A stretch of 5,200 nucleotides of DNA from Candidatus Aminicenantota bacterium (lineage in GTDB: Bacteria > Acidobacteriota > Aminicenantia > UBA2199). The stretch lies in NCBI GenBank assembly GCA_024644125.1, contig JAHELQ010000408.1, forward strand, positions 1 to 5,200. The letters run 5' to 3'. Both the position numbers and the translations under genes were made by a program. Positions 1 to 5,200 of the stretch are shown here, one piece after another (the first letter of the stretch is position 1; every line of letters starts with the position of its first letter). The notes below the pieces were generated by a model. That model did not search any database. It was not told where the DNA came from and worked only from the letters and a program-made list of their open reading frames with translations.

Positions 1-711
1 ACAATAGCTGTAAATTACCGGAGTGAGAGGTTTTTTGATAGTAATGCGCTTATAGGAAAAAGGCATGTACCCGCTTCCTTCACTGAAGCGATGGTAAAGA
101 AAGGCTGTCGCCAAATCCATGAGAGCCGGATGGAATTGATAGGAATCAAGGTCTACGATCAATTCCGCCGGAAGTTCCAGACGGGCGAGCCCTTCATCTT
201 TCCCATATTTGACCCAATCACGCGCCCGCCAACGGGATCCCAACGTGAGAATCCCCTCCTGCTTCGAAGAACTGGCACTTTTTAGATTCGTTTCTTCCTC
301 GATGCAAGAATGTTTCAATTGGTCCAACTGAATAGCGCGATCGTCGCCTTCCAGAAGAACGGCTTCGACATAACCGCGAGCGTGAGTCAACCATTCACCG
401 GCGGGCTTTGATTCCACCTGGAATTCTAAGCGGCCTTCCAATCGCGACAATATCAGGCGGACTTGAACCTCGTCTGAAGGTCCCACCATCAATGGATAGA
501 GGAAATTGACATTCCGAAGCTCGACAGCCTGGCCGGGCACGGCAAACTGCGCGGCGGCCGCCCGCGCCATTTCGATATATGTGGTGCCGGTCATCACTCC
601 CCGCTCTTCCACCCGGTGTTCGTCCAACACCCAATGGCGACCCAATGAAAAATAACTGGTGTAGATAATCCCAGCATCCGCATTCTTGAGGCGATACTCC
701 AACAATGGATG
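1..711 (-). other. Dehydratase-type (double-hotdog) domain with degenerate motifs, placed after the KR; C-terminal end outside window
   Basis: From PHPLLEYRL (1337 onward) the sequence has the plan of a polyketide synthase dehydratase. The first hotdog carries HWVLDEHRV followed by TGTTYIEMARAA, and the second carries FHPALMDLATAF. The catalytic candidates His1369 and Asp1536 are both present. In the usual HxxxGxxxxP motif the Gly is Glu1373 and the Pro is Thr1378. In DxxxQ/H the last position is Ala1540. The YGPxF motif is replaced by LGSRW. Activity is therefore uncertain: it could be an active divergent subfamily, a structural remnant, or a domain acting on another intermediate. About 237 residues are visible, somewhat short of a full domain, so its end lies beyond the window. 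Confidence 0.8.
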
Positions 712-3700
712 AGGGCCAGGCTCTTTCGCCGCTTCGGCCGCCATGCCGACTTCCAGCCACGGATCCCAATTGACGCTCATATACAGGGTCGCCCTCTCGC
801 GGTTACGGTATGCGCAAAACGTGTCCAGGAAGATGTTCGCTCCGGTGTAATCCACTTGCCCCGCCATGGGAACGATCGCGTTTATGGACGAACACATAAA
901 AAAGAAATCGAGTTCATCCTCTAAAAAGACGCGATCCAATACGATGGCGCCTTCGACTTTGGGCCGCAGAATCGCTTCTGCCATCTCACGGGTTTTGAGC
1001 TGGACAATCCCGCCGCCGGGAACGCCGGCCGCATGGATAATTCCATCCAATTTGCCAAATTGGTCATGAATGGTACGCCGGATCGCCTTCATCCCTGTTT
1101 CATCGGCTACATCGCCTGCCAACACCAGAAGAGATGCCCCTCTGCCGCGCAATTCCGCGAGTTTGCGAATTTTACGGCTGACTGGGTCTCCGCCCGCATG
1201 GCCAGCCAGCCATTCATCCCAATCGTCCGCCGGCGGAAATGCCGAGCGTCCCAACAACACCAGACGGGCCGAGACTGTTTCGGATAAATAATCCGCCAAT
1301 TCAAGGCCGATTCCCCCAAGGCCGCCGGTCACCAAATAGACGCCGTTTTCTTTGAGAATGGAAGCGACCGATTCTCGCGCCGGCAACGACGCGCGCTCGA
1401 ATTCCCGTCTCATCCGTTGCTTCCCGCGGTATGCGATCACCGCATCCCTCGCTCCGCTCACGATCTCTTTTGCCAATTGAGGCGACACCCAACGAAGATG
1501 TCCCGCGATGGAAGTGGAATCGATGTCCACCAACTGGCAGGATAGATTGGGATACTCAAGCGGAATGATGTGAATGGCTCCCAACATCGTGGAACGCCTG
1601 GGCGCCGTCATAGGATTCCCCGCCACTTCCAGCAAGTCGGAGGTGATAACGGAAATATCGATGGGCGTTTCGATGCCCGCTTCGCCGATTGCCTGGGCCA
1701 GGTAGAGCAACGCGTAAAAGCCGGAACCGGAATCTTCAAATAGCCAGTTGGTAAATACGATATGCGAGGGAAGATTCTTCTGCCGAACCAATACTTCCAG
1801 TAGAAGTTTATAATCCACGGCATTATCGATGGACATTGCGAAAGAATCATCCGATAGAATTTCGAAATTGCTTGCAGGTCGAACAGAAATGCAGCGAATC
1901 TCCACCTGCCCACATAGAGCTGCGGCGAGCGAAGGAGCCAATCCTTCACTGTCTCCAAAAACCAGGCAGAGAGAACCCTTCGTTTCGACATCCGCAACTT
2001 CGCGAAGGGGAGCCGGCTTCCACGCCGGAGCGTAGAACCATTGCTGCCGGCTACTGGACGCTGATGGGATCATATCCCTGACTTTAGGGACCGGGAATAG
2101 AGTCGGCTGGAATGGGTATGTCGGTAGTGAGACACGGCGGCGCTTTTCTCCGCCGATGGTTTCCTGCCAATCAATAGCAATACCGCGCAACCACATATGC
2201 CCTAATTGAAATTCAAGATACTCATCGTCGGCAACCTGTTCGCCGGGATGGCGGAGAGTGTGCAAGATACCCGGAGGATTCCCTCCCCAATTGTGATTGC
2301 GGACAAATGTACTCAGGGTTTTACCGGGCCCAACCTCCAGGAACACTGGATTCGCGTATTGGGAGGCCAGGAATTGGATTCCGTCGGAAAAACGGACTGT
2401 CCCCCGTACCTGCTGTCCCCAATAGTCTGGCAGGGCGGCATCCAGGAAATTTGCCGTAACGTTTGAGATGACCGGGATAGCAGGAGGACTTATCCGGATT
2501 CCCGTCATCTCATCCATGAACGGCCCCACCATCGGTTCCATCATGGCGGAATGGAAGGCGTGGGATGTATGAAGACGGCGATAGGGCAAACTTTTGGCTT
2601 CCAGAGTTGCCACAAAAGCATCCATCTCGTCGAAGGGACCGGACACCACACAATTGGAAGGGCTATTGACCGCAGCCAGCGAAAGCGCATCGGGAAGTAG
2701 AGAAACTACCTCCTCTGCCGGCAGAGGGACACTCACCATCGCGCCGGCGGGCATACTCTGCATGCCGTTGCCTCTGGCCGCCACCAACCGGCAGGCGTCG
2801 GGCAGAGATATCATCCCCGCCAGGCAAGCGGCTGTGTATTCGCCGATACTATGACCGATCATCGCGGCGGGCGCGACGCCAAAACTCATGAGTAAGCAGG
2901 CCAGGGAATATTCGACTGCGAAGAGGGCCGGTTGGGTGACAACCGTTTGGTTGATGGGATTCGGTTTATCTCTCTCACGATCGAGGGATCGGGGATACAA
3001 AATAGCGGTTATGTCTATATCGGTCCATTTATGTAACTCTCGCAAACATTCATCCATATGGCGGCGGAATAGTGGTTGCCGCTTGTATAAATCCGAAGCC
3101 ATGCCTTCATATTGGGCCCCCTGGCCGGGGAACATGAAGATGATGTCCGGATTCTCTTCTTCCACATGAGCGCCGAGCAAGCCGGCGGGATCAGTCCCTT
3201 TTGATAACATGGCCCTGTATGGCAGTGTTTTCCTTCCAACTTTCAAGGTATAGGAGACATCGGCCAGAGATAGTTCAGGGTGCGTCTCGATGTGGCGGGC
3301 CAGGTTCTGGAAGACGCGATCGAGGGCTTCTGGACTGGCGGCGGAAATAAGTAGCGGTTCAATAGCGCGCTTCATACCTGGGACAGGATCCAACTCTTCC
3401 TTGATAATTGGTTCTTCCAGCACGACATGGGAATTGGTACCGCCGATTCCGAATGAACTGACGCCGGCCCGCAGCGGAAAAGATCCGCGTGTCCAGTGTA
3501 CCGGCTCCTTGACCACATAAAACGGAGTGGCGGATAAATTCATTTTGGGATTGGGAGATGCGAAATGCAAGCTGGCGGGGATAAACTTGTTATGAATAGC
3601 CAACGTGGTTTTGATCAATCCTGCGATCCCGGCCGCAATATCGAGGTGACCGATGTTGGTTTTGACGGAGCCGATGCCGCAGAATCCGGTTTGCTCGGTA

Positions 3701-4722
3701 TCGAACGCCAGAGCGAGTCCTTCTATTTCCACCGGATCTCCCAGATTGGTGCCGGTGCCATGTGCCTCCACATAGCCGATACTTTCTGCTTCGACCTCCG
3801 CCATACGCAGGGCATTGCGAATCACCGACGCCTGTCCTTCGATACCGGGAGCTGTGTACCCCGCTTTTTCAAAACCATCATTATTGATGGAGCTCCCCTT
3901 GATGACGGCATAGATGTGATCCAGGCCTTCCCGCGCATCCTCCAGCCGTTTGAGCAACACCACGCCCGCCCCGTAACCAAACACAGTGCCGGCCGCCTTG
4001 CTGTCGAACGCCCGGCAATGTCCATCCGGAGATGCTATCATGCCTTCGCGGTAGAGATAACCTTTTTTTTGGCCGATGGAAAGCGACACGCCGCCGGCTA
4101 GCGCCATGTCGCAATCACCGCTCAAGAGTCCCTGGCAAGCCAGGTGAACCGCGACCAAAGACGTGGAACAGGCGGAATGAAGTGTGATTGCAGGTCCCCT
4201 GAGATTCAGCTTGAACGCCAACCGGGTGGCCAGATAATCTTTGTCCGCCAGATGACCGGCGGCAAAATCCCCCACTATGTCCCGTAGTCCCGATAGCAAG
4301 GTTAGAGCTTCCCAATCAAAATGGGAAGAGGCGCCGACATAACAACCGGTTACAAGCCTCGAAGAAAAAGAATTGTAGCCGGCGTCTTCCAGCGCTTCCC
4401 AGGCGCATTGATGAAACATGCGCGTCTGGGGATCCATGAGTTCAGCCTCCCTATGGGTATAATCAAAAAGAGACGCGTCAAACATATCAATCCCTTCGAC
4501 TATCGCCGCCGCCGGCACATAGGCCGGGTCACGCAGCAAAGCATCATCCACGCCGGCCTGCCTCAGTTCCTCTTCAGTAAAAAAATGAACCGACTCCTTT
4601 CCTGCCACAAGGTTTTTCCAGAATTCCTCTATATTGGATGCCCCGGGAAAGCGGGCCGCCATCCCGATGATTGCAATCTCCAAACCGGTTTCGTTATGAT
4701 CGATGCTTACTTCTTCGCTCAT
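1..4722 (-). CDS. Type I polyketide synthase, KS-AT-KR-DH, 3' end outside window
   Basis: A single open frame of 1574 codons with no stop runs from ATG at 4722 off the left edge. It encodes one PKS extension module: ketosynthase (about 15-440), acyltransferase (about 529-815), post-AT linker ending in SLPTYPFQ (865-872), ketoreductase (about 895-1325) and a dehydratase-type domain (from about 1338). Catalytic residues are visible for KS (C185, H321, H359), AT (S625, H724) and KR (K1255, S1279, Y1292, N1296). No acyl carrier protein is seen before residue 1574, so the module continues beyond the window. Only 14 residues precede the KS, too few for the coiled-coil docking domain of many modular PKSs. 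The gene follows an NRPS gene by 5 bases, so the module most likely extends an aminoacyl or peptidyl chain by one malonyl unit and reduces it. The unusual points are the KR-before-DH order and degenerate DH motifs. The position of the 3' end and any further modules are unknown. Confidence 0.97.
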   Translation of the reverse strand, partial: MSEEVSIDHNETGLEIAIIGMAARFPGASNIEEFWKNLVAGKESVHFFTEEELRQAGVDDALLRDPAYVPAAAIVEGIDMFDASLFDYTHREAELMDPQTRMFHQCAWEALEDAGYNSFSSRLVTGCYVGASSHFDWEALTLLSGLRDIVGDFAAGHLADKDYLATRLAFKLNLRGPAITLHSACSTSLVAVHLACQGLLSGDCDMALAGGVSLSIGQKKGYLYREGMIASPDGHCRAFDSKAAGTVFGYGAGVVLLKRLEDAREGLDHIYAVIKGSSINNDGFEKAGYTAPGIEGQASVIRNALRMAEVEAESIGYVEAHGTGTNLGDPVEIEGLALAFDTEQTGFCGIGSVKTNIGHLDIAAGIAGLIKTTLAIHNKFIPASLHFASPNPKMNLSATPFYVVKEPVHWTRGSFPLRAGVSSFGIGGTNSHVVLEEPIIKEELDPVPGMKRAIEPLLISAASPEALDRVFQNLARHIETHPELSLADVSYTLKVGRKTLPYRAMLSKGTDPAGLLGAHVEEENPDIIFMFPGQGAQYEGMASDLYKRQPLFRRHMDECLRELHKWTDIDITAILYPRSLDRERDKPNPINQTVVTQPALFAVEYSLACLLMSFGVAPAAMIGHSIGEYTAACLAGMISLPDACRLVAARGNGMQSMPAGAMVSVPLPAEEVVSLLPDALSLAAVNSPSNCVVSGPFDEMDAFVATLEAKSLPYRRLHTSHAFHSAMMEPMVGPFMDEMTGIRISPPAIPVISNVTANFLDAALPDYWGQQVRGTVRFSDGIQFLASQYANPVFLEVGPGKTLSTFVRNHNWGGNPPGILHTLRHPGEQVADDEYLEFQLGHMWLRGIAIDWQETIGGEKRRRVSLPTYPFQPTLFPVPKVRDMIPSASSSRQQWFYAPAWKPAPLREVADVETKGSLCLVFGDSEGLAPSLAAALCGQVEIRCISVRPASNFEILSDDSFAMSIDNAVDYKLLLEVLVRQKNLPSHIVFTNWLFEDSGSGFYALLYLAQAIGEAGIETPIDISVITSDLLEVAGNPMTAPRRSTMLGAIHIIPLEYPNLSCQLVDIDSTSIAGHLRWVSPQLAKEIVSGARDAVIAYRGKQRMRREFERASLPARESVASILKENGVYLVTGGLGGIGLELADYLSETVSARLVLLGRSAFPPADDWDEWLAGHAGGDPVSRKIRKLAELRGRGASLLVLAGDVADETGMKAIRRTIHDQFGKLDGIIHAAGVPGGGIVQLKTREMAEAILRPKVEGAIVLDRVFLEDELDFFFMCSSINAIVPMAGQVDYTGANIFLDTFCAYRNRERATLYMSVNWDPWLEVGMAAEAAKEPGPHPLLEYRLKNADAGIIYTSYFSLGRHWVLDEHRVEERGVMTGTTYIEMARAAAAQFAVPGQAVELRNVNFLYPLMVGPSDEVQVRLILSRLEGRLEFQVESKPAGEWLTHARGYVEAVLLEGDDRAIQLDQLKHSCIEEETNLKSASSSKQEGILTLGSRWRARDWVKYGKDEGLARLELPAELIVDLDSYQFHPALMDLATAFLYHRFSEGSGYMPFSYKRITIKKPLTPVIYSYC
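748..2040 (-). other. Ketoreductase (KR) domain, structural plus catalytic subdomains
   Basis: The structural half starts at WFYAPAWKPAPL (895 onward) and ends around 1112. The catalytic half carries the NADPH-binding VTGGLGGIG (1131-1139) and the complete active site K1255, S1279, Y1292, N1296, with the same spacing (24, 13 and 4 residues) as in well-studied modular KRs. It should reduce the beta-ketone to an alcohol. The B-type LDD motif is absent: after HAAGV (1230-1234) come PGGG. The A-type tryptophan eight residues before the tyrosine is also absent (V1284). The alcohol configuration is therefore not assignable from classical markers. The KR follows the AT linker directly, with no DH between them. 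Confidence 0.94.
2278..3138 (-). other. Acyltransferase (AT) domain, predicted malonyl-CoA specific
   Basis: The AT starts at FMFPGQGAQYEGMA (529 onward) and holds the nucleophile Ser625 in GHSIGEY (codon 2848-2850), Arg650 at the position that holds the malonyl carboxylate, and HAFHS at 721-725. HAFH is the established malonyl-CoA signature, whereas methylmalonyl ATs have YASH. His724, the last residue of that motif, is the catalytic partner of the serine. The domain ends near LEVGPGKTLS (795-804). The presence of a complete AT makes this a cis-AT module. Confidence 0.94.
3403..4680 (-). other. Ketosynthase (KS) domain of the PKS
   Basis: The KS carries out decarboxylative Claisen condensation. 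It begins with EIAIIGMAARFPGA at residue 15 and shows all three catalytic residues: Cys185 in HSACSTSL (codon 4168-4170), His321 in VEAHGTGTNLGDP and His359 in KTNIGHLD. It ends with SSFGIGGTNSHVV (about 422-434). The nucleophile motif is HSACSTSL rather than DTACSSSL. The cysteine is present, so this is an elongating KS and not a KSQ decarboxylase. LMDPQTRMF (95-103) corresponds to the conserved MDPQxR motif. It probably accepts the chain from the upstream NRPS carrier. Confidence 0.96.
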
Positions 4723-4727
4723 TCTCG

Positions 4728-5200
4728 TTAACTCTTCCTTTTTATTCTATTTTTCAAACGGGCCTTCCCTTTATCGATTTCATCCTTCCGGTCCTGAACC
4801 CCTTGTTTTCTCATCTCGTCGCCCTGTTCCGCGGCGAATGATTTTGCCAATGTGTGGACCGTCATAAATCGATATAACGTCACCACCGGTACTTGCCGCT
4901 CCAACAATTTCGACAACGCTTCGCTTACCTGGAGCAATGCCATGGAATTGCCGCCCAATTCGAAGAAATTGTCGTGACTGCCGATTTTATCGACCCCCAA
5001 CACCTCGCGCCAGATGGCGGCGATCTCCTGTTCCATTCCAATTTTTGGAGCCACATAATCATTGCCTGTGCCTACCCGGCCTTCCAATTCCCGTAAACGC
5101 CGGATATCGGTTTTGCCGTTTGGCGTTAGAGGAATTTCTTCGAGGGTGACAAAGAAGGCGGGGATCATATACTCAGGAAGGGAATGTGCGAGGAATTGAC
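4728..5200 (-). CDS. Non-ribosomal peptide synthetase, C-terminal fragment (end of A domain, PCP, charged tail); 5' end outside window
   Basis: This is the 3' end of a multidomain NRPS; the start lies beyond 5200. The frame enters with the A9 motif LPEYMIP (about 5160-5180), followed by the A10 motif PLTPNGKTD, whose lysine (codon 5112-5114) is the conserved A-domain catalytic lysine that contacts the adenylate. About 20 residues later comes a peptidyl carrier protein of normal length with the core DNFFELGGNSM; the serine at codon 4944-4946 is the expected 4'-phosphopantetheine site. After the carrier there is no condensation, epimerase or thioesterase domain, only about 31 charged residues and a TAA stop. 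The enzyme therefore hands its chain to a separate protein, most simply the PKS encoded 5 bases downstream. An ATG at 5166-5168 is internal, since A-domain sequence continues upstream of it. The amino acid activated cannot be predicted because the specificity pocket lies outside the window. Confidence 0.95.
   Translation of the reverse strand, partial: QFLAHSLPEYMIPAFFVTLEEIPLTPNGKTDIRRLRELEGRVGTGNDYVAPKIGMEQEIAAIWREVLGVDKIGSHDNFFELGGNSMALLQVSEALSKLLERQVPVVTLYRFMTVHTLAKSFAAEQGDEMRKQGVQDRKDEIDKGKARLKNRIKRKS
4731..4823 (-). other. Charged C-terminal tail of the NRPS, candidate docking element
   Basis: The last 31 residues after the carrier domain are rich in Lys, Arg, Glu and Asp and end with the strongly basic GKARLKNRIKRKS. 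The composition suggests a helix followed by a basic end. Hybrid assembly lines often carry short C-terminal segments of this kind that recognise the next subunit, so docking to the adjacent PKS is a reasonable inference, but no known docking class was positively recognised. The DNA for this tail also contains the ribosome binding site of the PKS gene. Confidence 0.45.
4732..4740 (-). promoter_or_regulatory. Ribosome binding site of the PKS gene
   Basis: On the coding strand the purine tract AAGGAAGAG ends 9 bases before the ATG at 4720-4722. It lies inside the last codons of the NRPS gene, and the NRPS stop codon is 5 bases before the PKS start, which suggests translational coupling. An in-frame TAG at 4747-4749 with no other ATG or GTG before 4722 fixes the start. 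Confidence 0.7.
4833..5054 (-). other. Peptidyl carrier protein (thiolation) domain of the NRPS
   Basis: The four-helix carrier domain starts around YVAPKIGMEQEIAAIW, a typical first helix, and ends around TVHTLAKSFA. The attachment motif is FFELGGNSM with the serine at 4944-4946. The consensus is LGGHSL, so the residues on both sides of the serine region differ (His to Asn, Leu to Met). Such variants occur in working carriers, so I expect it to be functional. It is the last carrier of the NRPS and probably the donor to the downstream ketosynthase. Confidence 0.93.

Noticed and set aside
1..711. Acyl carrier protein or thioesterase at the visible end of the PKS
   Set aside because: No LGxDS-type carrier motif or GxSxG thioesterase motif occurs after the KR; the sequence up to the edge fits the second hotdog of a DH.
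395..769. Minus-strand open frame of 124 codons in another frame
   Set aside because: It overlaps the end of the KR and the start of the DH out of frame, while the main frame shows recognisable domain sequence throughout.
1608..1997. Minus-strand open frame of 129 codons in another frame
   Set aside because: It overlaps the KR structural half out of frame, and the main frame is open and continuous through this stretch, so no frameshift is needed to explain it.
265..2061. Similar peptide SASSSRQ / SASSSKQ at PKS residues 887-893 and 1482-1488
   Set aside because: Both fall in serine-rich interdomain linkers. The similarity is short and best explained by low complexity, not by a duplicated element.
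3565..4101. Plus-strand open frame of 178 codons
   Set aside because: It lies antisense to the ketosynthase, whose catalytic motifs are all read from the minus strand. Its translation resembles no family I recognise, and there is no separate promoter or context for it.
4723..4727. Possible promoter or terminator between the two genes
   Set aside because: The gap is 5 bases and the ribosome binding site lies inside the NRPS gene, so there is no room for either; the genes are best read as one transcript.
4321..4731. Plus-strand open frame of 136 codons
   Set aside because: It is antisense to the N-terminal part of the KS and crosses the NRPS/PKS junction. It is a shadow of the conserved coding frame.

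Overview
The window is a piece of a modular NRPS/PKS hybrid gene cluster, read entirely from the minus strand. It holds the 3' end of a non-ribosomal peptide synthetase gene (entering at 5200, ending at 4728) and, 5 bases further on, the start and first 1574 codons of a type I polyketide synthase gene (4722 down to 1). The PKS frame is open over its whole visible length, which I translated codon by codon, and runs off the left edge. Almost every base is coding; the only intergenic sequence is 4723-4727. I saw no tRNA, rRNA, CRISPR, insertion sequence or terminator.

Layout in the direction of transcription: end of an adenylation domain (A9 and A10 motifs), a peptidyl carrier protein with its phosphopantetheine serine, a highly charged C-terminal tail that may be a docking element, stop codon, then the PKS: ketosynthase (about residues 15-440), malonyl-type acyltransferase (about 529-815), ketoreductase with its structural and catalytic halves (about 895-1325), and a dehydratase-type double-hotdog domain (about 1338 to beyond 1574). 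The next acyl carrier protein must lie beyond the left edge or on another protein.

How the parts work together (inference from collinearity): the NRPS carrier holds an aminoacyl or peptidyl thioester, the KS accepts it and condenses it with a malonyl unit loaded by the AT, and the KR reduces the new beta-ketone. The expected intermediate is a gamma-amino-beta-hydroxy (statine-like) unit, or the alpha,beta-unsaturated equivalent if the DH works. The two unusual points are the order KR then DH, where cis-AT modules normally have DH then KR, and a DH whose two signature motifs are partly degraded although the catalytic His and Asp positions are kept.

The organism cannot be named. The base composition looks moderate (slightly above half G+C, judged by eye), which is less extreme than typical Streptomyces or myxobacterial PKS DNA. 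A bacterium rich in secondary metabolism is all that can be supported.
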